Program-made: the position numbers and the translations under genes | Notes under the pieces: generated by a model | Told to the model about the DNA's origin: nothing | Databases searched by the model: none | What the model saw: the letters and a program-made list of their open reading frames with translations, nothing else | Shown here: piece by piece, positions 5,711 through 11,730 of the stretch | Position numbering within the stretch: position 1 is the first letter of the stretch | Layout of the letters: every line of letters begins with the position of its first letter | NCBI GenBank assembly: GCA_014523625.1 | Contig: JAATVP010000260.1 | Location: 1 to 12,340 of the forward strand | Reading direction: 5' to 3' | From: Nitrososphaerales archaeon TH5896 | GTDB taxonomy: Archaea; Thermoproteota; Nitrososphaeria; Nitrososphaerales; Nitrososphaeraceae | DNA length: 12,340 nt

Positions 5711-6787
5711 ATGTTGAAGGTAGCTTTAATCGGCGCCACTGGAGCGGTAGGCCAAGAGTTTGTGCTGGCGCTAAACAAGCATCCGTGGTTTGAATTGTCT
5801 ACAGTCGTCTCATCTTCAAGATCAGCTGGAAAAAAGTATGTGGATTCTTTAAGGGATCCCTCTTCAGCTATATTGAGATGGCATAGCAGAAACGAAATTC
5901 CTGACTACGTTCGTGACATGATTGTCACGACGGTAGATCATGTCAGGCCAGAATCGTTTGACCTTGTATTCACTGCCCTGGAATCAGATGATGCTCTCAA
6001 AATAGAGCCCAATTTTGCGAAATCTGTACCTGTCATAAGTACTGCGGCAGCTTTCAGATATGAAAGCGACGTGCCCATAATCATACCGGGAATAAATGAA
6101 GATCATATTGACCTGTTGAATGTTCAGAAAAGACAACGTAAATGGAAAGGCTTTGTATGTCCGTTACCTAATTGCACCACAACCGGACTAGTGATTACAT
6201 TAAAGCCAATCATGGAAAATGCAGGTCTAAAAAGCGTGATCATGACATCCATGCAAGCCCTCTCAGGGGCCGGTAGATCACCGGGTGTTGTCGCCTTAGA
6301 TATTATGGATAATGTAATACCGTATATTCCCAAGGAGGAGGAAAAGGTCCAAGTTGAGACGAAGAAAATCCTCGGTAAATTCGATAAGGATTCTGTAAGC
6401 CCAGCTGATCTTAAGGTTAGTTGTACGTGTACTAGAGTACCGGTGTTGGACGGTCACACTGAGGCTGTGTTCGTAGAAACAGAGAAACCTCTGGAACCAG
6501 ACGAGGTGAAGCGGCTGATGACAAAGTTTTCAGATTCCGTTAACATCCGAAAGCTACCGTCGGCCCCCAGAGATTACATCATCGTTCACGACGATCCTAC
6601 CAGACCTCAACCTCGCATCGATCGCGAGATCAATGATGGGATGACGACAGTGGTCGGGAGGTTAAGAAAGGACTCTGTTTTTGACCATGGCGTAAAGTAC
6701 GTGTTACTGTCACACAACGAAAAGATGGGATCGGCGAAAGGAGCTGTTTTGATGGCGGAATTGTTAAAAGATAAAGGGATTCTATAA
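5711..6787 (+). CDS. asd: Aspartate-semialdehyde dehydrogenase family enzyme
   Basis: The family makes aspartate-4-semialdehyde from aspartyl phosphate, feeding lysine, threonine and methionine synthesis. In Metallosphaera and Sulfolobus a paralogue is instead the malonyl-CoA/succinyl-CoA reductase of autotrophic carbon fixation, so that role cannot be excluded. The 358 residues match the archaeal/fungal branch. The nucleotide-binding loop is IGATGAVGQE (7-16), the catalytic cysteine is Cys155 in PNCTTTG, and the catalytic histidine is His249 in GHTEAVFVE. A PxRPQPRxDRE motif follows. The usual SNA...R segment reads STAAAFR (110-116): Arg116 is kept but the Asn is Thr. The usual IPEVN reads IPGIN. 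It is divergent from the cobalamin operon and followed by an Lrp-type regulator. Confidence 0.85.
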   Translation: MLKVALIGATGAVGQEFVLALNKHPWFELSTVVSSSRSAGKKYVDSLRDPSSAILRWHSRNEIPDYVRDMIVTTVDHVRPESFDLVFTALESDDALKIEPNFAKSVPVISTAAAFRYESDVPIIIPGINEDHIDLLNVQKRQRKWKGFVCPLPNCTTTGLVITLKPIMENAGLKSVIMTSMQALSGAGRSPGVVALDIMDNVIPYIPKEEEKVQVETKKILGKFDKDSVSPADLKVSCTCTRVPVLDGHTEAVFVETEKPLEPDEVKRLMTKFSDSVNIRKLPSAPRDYIIVHDDPTRPQPRIDREINDGMTTVVGRLRKDSVFDHGVKYVLLSHNEKMGSAKGAVLMAELLKDKGIL

Positions 6788-6803
6788 TCTTATTTTATTC
6801 TTC
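6788..6803 (+). terminator. T-rich terminator after the asd-family gene
   Basis: Directly after the stop the plus strand is T-rich (TTATTTTATTCTTCT) without a strong hairpin, as in archaeal U-tract terminators. It separates the gene from the Lrp-type regulator, which has its own TATA-like box. Confidence 0.45.
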
Positions 6804-6829
6804 TAAAAAACAGCACTTTATTTTGAAAA

Positions 6830-6844
6830 TAATACATTTATTAA
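6830..6844 (+). promoter_or_regulatory. Promoter of the Lrp-type regulator with overlapping dyad
   Basis: ATTTATTAA (6836-6844) is a good TATA box 35-43 bases before the ATG at 6879, implying a leader of about ten bases. It is overlapped by the palindrome TAATA-CATT-TATTA (6830-6843). Lrp/AsnC regulators often repress their own genes by binding such a site at the TATA box, so autoregulation is plausible here. Confidence 0.4.
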
Positions 6845-6878
6845 CCCCTCCGGATGTAAAGATATCCAAGAGCTATTT

Positions 6879-7343
6879 ATGGGTAGAATAGACGAACTTG
6901 ACTTAAAAATTCTCAGTGAGCTCTCCAAAGACGCAAGTATTTCTGTTCCAAAACTTTCCAAATCAATCAATGTTAATTCCTCTGTTGTATATAGCAGAAT
7001 CAAAAGACTCCTAAAGATGGGTTTCATAAAGAAATTCACCATAGTGATTAATGATGAGGCTCTTGGTTTCAACGTTAGAGCTCTCACTGGAATAAATATG
7101 GACTCAAAGATGAGAGATAATGTTCTGAATGAATTGTTCAGGATTCCAGAAGTACGGGAGGTTGCAGAAGTGACGGGAAGATTCGACATATTGGTAACCA
7201 TGAGCTCTAAATCTCTGGACGAAATGCATCAATTAATATCAGAAAAAGTGGGTAGAATAGAGGGTGTCCAGAAGACAGAAACATTTATTGAAATGCGTAA
7301 GACTGTAAGAGAATTACTTTATTCGCATTCCATAGTACAATAG
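6879..7343 (+). CDS. Lrp/AsnC family transcriptional regulator
   Basis: This is a feast/famine-type DNA-binding regulator. Residues 1-50 form the AsnC-type winged helix-turn-helix, beginning DELDLKILSELSKDASISVPKLSKSINVNSSVVYSRIKRL in two continuous blocks. Residues about 65-140 form the RAM ligand-binding domain, with the characteristic VTGRFDILV (98-106) and the closing TFIEMRKTVRE. The 154-residue length is typical and both domains look complete. The target and ligand are not shown by the sequence; the neighbouring asd-family gene makes an amino-acid-linked effector reasonable, but that is inference. It is transcribed alone, with its own promoter. Confidence 0.92.
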   Translation: MGRIDELDLKILSELSKDASISVPKLSKSINVNSSVVYSRIKRLLKMGFIKKFTIVINDEALGFNVRALTGINMDSKMRDNVLNELFRIPEVREVAEVTGRFDILVTMSSKSLDEMHQLISEKVGRIEGVQKTETFIEMRKTVRELLYSHSIVQ

Positions 7344-7384
7344 CGACTGGAATGACAATCGGAAATTTGGATAAAATGATACGA

Positions 7385-7398
7385 TATTATTATATTTA
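7385..7398 (+). promoter_or_regulatory. TATA-like box of the heme O synthase gene
   Basis: TATTATTATATTTA lies 40-53 bases before the ATG at 7438, implying a leader of roughly 15-25 bases. A GGAAGG at 7422-7427 lies ten bases before the ATG and could serve as a ribosome-binding site. Confidence 0.45.
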
Positions 7399-7437
7399 GT
7401 TAGATCTTTACTGTCAACGTTGGAAGGACAATAGTAG

Positions 7438-8334
7438 ATGGATACCTTGACTACCTCTGCATTCTTTGGCAGAGTTTTCCGAGATTATTATGAGCTTACA
7501 AAGCCAAAGATATGGTATCTATTAGTATTTACTGCCTTCGCCTCCGCACTAACCGCATCCTTCCTCTTCGACATTCCGACAAGCGCCGCTATGTGGCTTC
7601 TATTAATTCTCGGTGTCGCAGCAGGTTCTGCAGCTGCTGACACTTTGACAGGATATAACGATCGCGACATTGATGCAATCATGGACCGAACAAAAGGGCG
7701 TCCAATTCCTTCAGGAAGAATATCCCCTAGAAATGCCTTTATATTTGGAATTATCTTGGCAGCAATTTCACTTGTTTGTGCGTGGTTTTTGAATATTTAC
7801 GCATTCGCGCTGATGGCGTTTGGTCTATTTGACAATATTATTGTTTATAGCAAATGGCTAAAGCGTACTAGCCAGACCAATATAATTCTCGGAGGGTTCT
7901 CCGGAGGAGCACCCGCAATGATAGGGTATGTCGCTGTCACTACACAAAGTATCGAGATTGGGATCATCATGGCAGGATTGGTTTTCCTGTGGATTCCAAC
8001 CCATATTTGGAGCCTTGCGCTTCATTCAAGGAAAGACTATGCGAAGGCCGGGATACCAATGTTACCTGTAGTTCAGAATGAGAAAAAGTCTGTCAGGATT
8101 ATTGCGGTCACCACAATATTGATGGTTCTTTTCAGCATTTTTCCTTTTTTTCTCAACGAATTCGGGATTATTTATGTGTTAACTGCTACTGTTTTCGGTG
8201 GTGCTATGCTGGCACTCTCGCTATGGTTACTAGCGCGACCTAGTGAGAAAGTTGCATGGACCGTTTTCAAATTCTCTAGTCCTTACCTAACTGCAATCTT
8301 TATAGCTTTCATAGTTGACGCATTGTTTCACTAA
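7438..8334 (+). CDS. ctaB: Protoheme IX farnesyltransferase (heme O synthase)
   Basis: This UbiA-family membrane prenyltransferase converts heme B to heme O by adding a farnesyl group, supplying hemes for the terminal oxidase. The 298-residue length is standard, with several hydrophobic helices. The first prenyl-diphosphate motif is DRDIDAIMDRTKGRPIPSG (75-93). A second block reads YSKWLKRTSQTNIILGG, and a third, around DYAKAGIPMLPVV, is also typical. The Asn normally found four residues before the first Asp of DRDID is a Thr (Thr71) here, with an Asn at 74 instead. The gene stands alone and converges with nep1 across a 20-base gap. It implies a heme-copper oxidase elsewhere in the genome. 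Confidence 0.92.
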   Translation: MDTLTTSAFFGRVFRDYYELTKPKIWYLLVFTAFASALTASFLFDIPTSAAMWLLLILGVAAGSAAADTLTGYNDRDIDAIMDRTKGRPIPSGRISPRNAFIFGIILAAISLVCAWFLNIYAFALMAFGLFDNIIVYSKWLKRTSQTNIILGGFSGGAPAMIGYVAVTTQSIEIGIIMAGLVFLWIPTHIWSLALHSRKDYAKAGIPMLPVVQNEKKSVRIIAVTTILMVLFSIFPFFLNEFGIIYVLTATVFGGAMLALSLWLLARPSEKVAWTVFKFSSPYLTAIFIAFIVDALFH

Positions 8335-8354
8335 AATGTTGTGACGTACTACTA

Positions 8355-9065
8355 CTATTGGCACAAGATCTTTTCGCATTCATAAACTAACCGGGCTACA
8401 ACAACGTGTGCTTCAAGCCCCATATTCGATATGCTGTATAGGCCAGTAAATTTATCACTAGTCGTATTTGAAAAATGCTCTCTAGGGAAACCACCTACTA
8501 CGAATGCACACGGCGACAATGTGTTTAAGGAGAGACTGTCAGAGACGACCTTTTCCAAGGTGGAAGGAGCTCCAATCGAGGAGAAGCCTATCACTTGCCT
8601 CGGTCTTATTTTTTGGTCTATCAATTGGTTAAAGGTTACTCCTTCGTTCAATTCCAACATTACTTTGGTCCCTTCTCTGTTCATTACCCTCTTATTCATA
8701 AAGAGGTCTGCCATTAAACCATCAAATCGGGGATATGATTTTGGAAACCGGATCCCTTCTCCAATTATAATACTGTTCCTATCTATTGTTGAAATGTATA
8801 CTCTGACCTTATTATTGAGATAAAGTGGGGAGGACATCACAGCTGCCAATGAAAGATGTACAATGTCAGGCCTGCCATGTTTTGCTAAGGTCGGATCAGT
8901 TTTCATTGCGGTGTGGTGATAGCTCCTATCAAGAAACGTTTCTCCAGGATTCCTTCCTAGTCTCTTGGCATGAGCTCTCACAGCTTGATGATTTCGCAAA
9001 TTTCGAGGAACCAGTTCTAGTGCAGCTTCTGCGATAATTAGGGAGCATCCAATTTCCTGCTTCAT
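8355..9065 (-). CDS. nep1: 16S rRNA pseudouridine N1-methyltransferase Nep1 (Emg1)
   Basis: Nep1 is a SPOUT-class enzyme that methylates a hypermodified pseudouridine in small-subunit rRNA and helps assemble the subunit. The 236 residues show the family blocks SLIIAEAALELVP (8-20), LDRSYHHTAM (45-54), HGRPDIVHLSL (63-73), RFPKSYPRFDGLM (106-118), VVGGFP (189-194) and a C-terminal YSISNMGLEAHVVVARL. The GGFP loop belongs to the S-adenosylmethionine-binding knot. It is slightly longer than euryarchaeal forms of about 205 residues. It is convergent with ctaB and divergent from the RNase P gene, so it is a single-gene transcript beside other RNA-handling genes. Confidence 0.93.
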   Translation of the reverse strand: MKQEIGCSLIIAEAALELVPRNLRNHQAVRAHAKRLGRNPGETFLDRSYHHTAMKTDPTLAKHGRPDIVHLSLAAVMSSPLYLNNKVRVYISTIDRNSIIIGEGIRFPKSYPRFDGLMADLFMNKRVMNREGTKVMLELNEGVTFNQLIDQKIRPRQVIGFSSIGAPSTLEKVVSDSLSLNTLSPCAFVVGGFPREHFSNTTSDKFTGLYSISNMGLEAHVVVARLVYECEKILCQ

Positions 9066-9097
9066 GCAGTCAGACAGAAATGAAGTTCAAGGTTTCC

Positions 9098-9107
9098 ATA
9101 AAATAAA
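9098..9107 (-). promoter_or_regulatory. TATA-like box of nep1
   Basis: The minus strand reads TTTATTTTAT, 33-42 bases before the ATG at 9065, implying a leader of about ten bases. It lies inside a six-pair inverted repeat (AGGTTT at 9090-9095, AAACCT at 9105-9110). Confidence 0.45.
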
Positions 9108-9140
9108 CCTACGCACCCTTCGGGATGTCCGTCCATTTGT

Positions 9141-9160
9141 TTGTTGTAGGCAACAATTTT
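9141..9160 (+). terminator. Hairpin with T-run in the nep1-rnp4 gap
   Basis: TTGTTG (9141-9146), a four-base loop, CAACAA (9151-9156) and TTTT form a terminator-like hairpin on the plus strand. No known plus-strand gene ends just upstream, so it either ends an antisense or small transcript or is chance structure. It lies between divergent promoters. Confidence 0.25.
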
Positions 9161-9210
9161 CAATACAGTAAAAAACTTTCAACTCAAATGTTCTAACTAA
9201 CCAGCATAAT

Positions 9211-9220
9211 GATTTATCTA
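9211..9220 (+). promoter_or_regulatory. TATA-like box of the RNase P component gene
   Basis: GATTTATCTA lies 44-53 bases before the GTG at 9264, but only 23-32 bases before the in-frame ATA at 9243. If it is the promoter, transcription would start close to that ATA. Confidence 0.35.
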
Positions 9221-9263
9221 GACCGATGTAGGTTATGTCACAATATCATCCAAAAGACGCAAC

Positions 9264-9551
9264 GTGGAAACGGCGAAGGAACGAATAGACATCTTGGTTG
9301 AAGCTGCATTGTACTATTCAAGGATAGATGACAAGCTATCAGATGATCAAGCTCGACTGGCGAAAAAGATTGCGATGAGGGTTCGTACCAGACTTCCCTA
9401 CAACGTCAAACAACTTTTTTGCAAGCAATGCAAAGAATTTATCATCCCTGGAAAGAGTTCAAGAATTAGAATTGGACGATCGAATACGAAATGTATCAGG
9501 GTAAGTTGTTATCGCTGCGGCCACATTTATCGGAAAGTTCTCTCTTCTTAA
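9264..9551 (+). CDS. rnp4: RNase P protein component 4 (Rpp21/Rpr2 family)
   Basis: This protein subunit of archaeal RNase P helps the catalytic RNA remove tRNA 5' leaders. The 95 residues show the conserved AKERIDIL helix at the N-terminus, ARLAKKIAMRVRTRLP, and a zinc ribbon with CKQC and CYRCGH pairs. The gene has no upstream in-frame ATG; the assigned start is GTG. The frame stays open upstream to 9222 and would encode SSKRRN just before it. Pyrococcus Rpp21 has a basic tail in the same position, so the native protein may begin further upstream at a non-standard codon. A T-rich terminator follows the stop. It is next to rps19e, with other RNA-related genes. Confidence 0.9.
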   Translation: METAKERIDILVEAALYYSRIDDKLSDDQARLAKKIAMRVRTRLPYNVKQLFCKQCKEFIIPGKSSRIRIGRSNTKCIRVSCYRCGHIYRKVLSS

Positions 9552-9569
9552 ATTCTTGAACCAACTCAC

Positions 9570-9580
9570 TTTGTTTTTTT
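9570..9580 (+). terminator. T-run terminator after rnp4
   Basis: TTTGTTTTTTT occurs 19-29 bases past the rnp4 stop, with no strong hairpin, matching an archaeal U-tract terminator. Confidence 0.5.
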
Positions 9581-9615
9581 ATAAATGTTCAAATGGAGCG
9601 ATCAGTTGAACCAGT

Positions 9616-9636
9616 TTCTTTAGAGTAAATAAAGAA
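9616..9636 (+). repeat. Perfect inverted repeat with T-rich arms
   Basis: TTCTTTA (9616-9622) and TAAAGAA (9630-9636) are exact reverse complements around a seven-base centre. The left part, TTTCTTTA followed by TAAAT, recurs at 10601-10616 with only the three central bases changed. It lies 36 bases past the rnp4 T-run and about 120 bases before rps19e, so it may be a second terminator or an operator. Confidence 0.35.
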
Positions 9637-9718
9637 CACATACTTCGATTTTGGATATAGCAGTTCTTACACGGCGCCCGATGAAGATTTGAATCTAGAA
9701 TTGAGCGAAGTCGATAAT

Positions 9719-9728
9719 AATTTATAAG
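9719..9728 (+). promoter_or_regulatory. TATA box of the rps19e-PDCD5 pair
   Basis: AATTTATAAG is one of the best TATA matches in the window. It lies 31-40 bases before the ATG at 9759, implying a leader of about ten bases. Confidence 0.55.
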
Positions 9729-9758
9729 GAGTTAGAAGAGGCTAATACAGAGTGTATA

Positions 9759-10208
9759 ATGGCTAAGGTGTATGATATCCCTGCTACTGACCTTATTGTA
9801 AAATTAGCTGAACGATTAAAGAAGGATAAGAAGATTGAGCCACCGGTTTGGTCGGCGTTTGTGAAAACAGGCTCTCATGTGGAAAAGATTCCTCAAAACA
9901 GAGACTGGTGGTATATCAGATGCGCTTCAATTGTAAGAAAGGTATATCTGCACGGCCCAATAGGCACGTCTGACCTAAGAAGTATGTATGGGGGAAGGAA
10001 AAGAATTGGGTACAATCTCGACCATCATCGTGATGCTGGTGGTTCGATTATTAGAAAAGCATTGCAACAACTAGAATCAGCCGGTTATCTGACTAAAAAG
10101 AAGCAAGGAAGACTCATGAGTGATGAAGGGATGAAGAAGATCGATAGACTTGCAACCGAGATCTTTAAGGAGATTCATACAATCCCTAATTTGCAAAGAT
10201 ATGCTTGA
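9759..10208 (+). CDS. rps19e: Small-subunit ribosomal protein eS19 (S19e)
   Basis: This protein is part of the archaeal and eukaryotic small-subunit head and is needed for its maturation. The 149-residue length is standard. Family features are VYDIPATDLIVKLAERLK at the N-terminus, WSAFVKTGSHVEKIP, the WWYIRCASIVRKVYLHGPIG block, the MYGGRK loop, HHRDAGGSIIRKALQQLE and GYLTKKKQGR. A strong TATA box precedes it. The PDCD5-family gene follows 18 bases after the stop, a common archaeal arrangement, so the two are probably co-transcribed. Confidence 0.96.
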   Translation: MAKVYDIPATDLIVKLAERLKKDKKIEPPVWSAFVKTGSHVEKIPQNRDWWYIRCASIVRKVYLHGPIGTSDLRSMYGGRKRIGYNLDHHRDAGGSIIRKALQQLESAGYLTKKKQGRLMSDEGMKKIDRLATEIFKEIHTIPNLQRYA

Positions 10209-10226
10209 TGGAAAAGGAAAGCTAGA

Positions 10227-10517
10227 ATGTCTGTAAATCAACCTTCTCCAGATCCAAATGAAGAAGAATCAAAGAAACGTGAGGCTGAAACTGCAATGCG
10301 GCAGCGCGCATTGACATTCTTATTGGATCAGACTGCAAGGCAAAGGCTTACGAACATAAGAATGGTTAAACCCGAGCTTGCTACAGCTGTAGAGAATTAT
10401 CTTATCAGCTCAGCCTCGTCAGGAAGGTTGAATAGGGCGCTAACAGACGAGGAACTTAAGCAAATACTGTTGAATATCCAACAGCCAAAAAAGGAATTCA
10501 AAATCAATAGGGTTTGA
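10227..10517 (+). CDS. PDCD5-family (TFAR19-like) DNA-binding protein
   Basis: This small helical protein family is conserved in archaea and eukaryotes; archaeal members bind DNA, and their precise cell role is unsettled. The 96 residues have an acidic, disordered N-terminus (SPDPNEEESKK), then the compact core: ALTFLLDQTARQRLTNIRMVKPELATAVENYLI, read in two parts, followed by ALTDEELKQILLNI and a basic tail. An AAGGAAAG stretch ends six bases before the ATG. It lies just after rps19e and probably shares its transcript. Confidence 0.92.
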   Translation: MSVNQPSPDPNEEESKKREAETAMRQRALTFLLDQTARQRLTNIRMVKPELATAVENYLISSASSGRLNRALTDEELKQILLNIQQPKKEFKINRV

Positions 10518-10600
10518 GTTCACCAAGATCAGCTATATAGCCAACCATTTGGAAGACAGTATAATACGCCGAATCGATGATGATGACTGTGGAAGGAATA

Positions 10601-10616
10601 TTTCTTTACTCTAAAT
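10601..10616 (+). repeat. Second copy of the TTTCTTTA-N3-TAAAT motif
   Basis: This 16-base site matches 9615-9630 at 13 positions; the three differing bases are the centre (CTC here, GAG there). The inner 11-mers, 9619-9629 and 10605-10615, are exact reverse complements. Being T-rich and downstream of the PDCD5-family gene, it may simply be a terminator. Confidence 0.3.
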
Positions 10617-10630
10617 CGACTCCTTTGAGT

Positions 10631-10642
10631 TAACTATATTAA
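10631..10642 (+). promoter_or_regulatory. TATA-like box of the dehydrogenase-lyase operon
   Basis: TAACTATATTAA lies 24-35 bases before the ATG at 10666, which suits a leaderless transcript. A run of seven G at 10648-10654 occupies the spacer between this box and the start codon. Confidence 0.45.
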
Positions 10643-10665
10643 GTCTAGGGGGGGTTCTCAACTTC

Positions 10666-11715
10666 ATGAAAGCAGCCATTTTCAGAGAATATAGCAAGGA
10701 TCCTACGACAAATATAAAGATCGAAGATACAGATATGCCTAAGCTAGGCCAGAACGAGGTCATGATAAAAGTGGAAGCGGCGGCATATAATTACAATGAT
10801 CTTTGGGCAATTTGGGGGGATCCCATTAAGGTACCTCTGCCTCATATTTCCGGTAGTGATTCTGCGGGTCATGTAGCTGAAGTTGGTGATAACGTTACTA
10901 AGATTAAGGTTGGAGATCGTGTGGTTTCACATTCTAATATGAGTTGTAGGGTGTGTAATTTTTGCACCTCAGGCCGTGAATATGATTGTGCTGAAAGAAC
11001 AATTTGGGGATTTCAGACTGGTCCTTTATGGGGAGGGTTTGCACAATATACCCATTTACCAGAAGTTAATGTAGCAAAGCTGCCTGATAATGTGTCATTC
11101 AATGACGCCGCAGCAATATCCATGGTGGGAATGACGGCATGGCACATGCTAGTAGGAAGGGCCAAGATAACTCCAGGTCAAACAGTGCTAATTATGGGTG
11201 GCACAAGTGGAGTTGGAATGTCAGGAATTCAGATATCAAAGTTATATAACTGTGATGTCATCGCTACGGCAGGCAACAAAGAGAAGATGGACAAATGCCT
11301 TGAATTGGGAGCAGATCATGTCGTTAACCACAGGGAACCTGATTGGTACAAAAAGGTCAGAGAGATCACAAACAAACAGGGTGTTGATGTAGTGTTTGAA
11401 CATATTGGGAAAGCTACTTTTGCACAGGAAGTATCTCTTCTTAAGATGGCCGGAACGTTAGTGGCGACAGGAGCAACGACTGGATACGATTCTTCGATCG
11501 ACCTTCGGTATCTCTTCTTTAAAGGAACTAATTTACTGGGTTCAACCCAAGGAACCAAGGCAGAGCTAGAAGAAGTAATACACTGGACAAACAAAGGCAA
11601 GATTAAACCATTGATCAGTACAGTATTACCTTTTAGCGAAATGATTCAAGGTCATGTCATGATGGCAAAGGCCGAACAAATAGGAAAAATAGTGACAACT
11701 CCTCACAAGCTCTAA
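10666..11715 (+). CDS. Medium-chain dehydrogenase/reductase (zinc-type alcohol dehydrogenase family)
   Basis: This NAD(P)-dependent oxidoreductase has 349 residues, a normal length. The N-terminal GroES-like domain carries the structural-zinc cysteines Cys94, Cys97, Cys100 and Cys108. The Rossmann loop GGTSGVG is at 178-184, followed by ALGADHVV-type sequence (ELGADHVVNHRE). The catalytic-zinc ligands of classical alcohol dehydrogenases are not in place: the usual Cys region reads YNYNDLW (41-47) and the GHE motif reads SAGHVAEVG. It may therefore reduce an enoyl-CoA, quinone or similar substrate rather than oxidise an alcohol; archaeal acryloyl-CoA reductases come from this superfamily. The substrate is not determined. 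A CitE-like lyase gene follows 15 bases later, suggesting a shared pathway. Confidence 0.85.
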   Translation: MKAAIFREYSKDPTTNIKIEDTDMPKLGQNEVMIKVEAAAYNYNDLWAIWGDPIKVPLPHISGSDSAGHVAEVGDNVTKIKVGDRVVSHSNMSCRVCNFCTSGREYDCAERTIWGFQTGPLWGGFAQYTHLPEVNVAKLPDNVSFNDAAAISMVGMTAWHMLVGRAKITPGQTVLIMGGTSGVGMSGIQISKLYNCDVIATAGNKEKMDKCLELGADHVVNHREPDWYKKVREITNKQGVDVVFEHIGKATFAQEVSLLKMAGTLVATGATTGYDSSIDLRYLFFKGTNLLGSTQGTKAELEEVIHWTNKGKIKPLISTVLPFSEMIQGHVMMAKAEQIGKIVTTPHKL

Positions 11716-11730
11716 GCTCACCCTTAGTGA

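Noticed and set aside
5608..5760. Cobalamin riboswitch before the operon; a GCCACTG B12-box-like string appears near 5735
   Set aside because: The string lies inside the plus-strand dehydrogenase coding region, is not upstream of the minus-strand operon, and lacks the surrounding fold.
9209..9301. A 30-residue plus-strand frame with a CRLC pair
   Set aside because: It overlaps the RNase P gene in another frame and has only one cysteine pair.
10574..10590. ATGATGA C-box-like sequence suggesting a C/D-box RNA
   Set aside because: No CTGA D box or internal C'/D' pair follows at the right distance.
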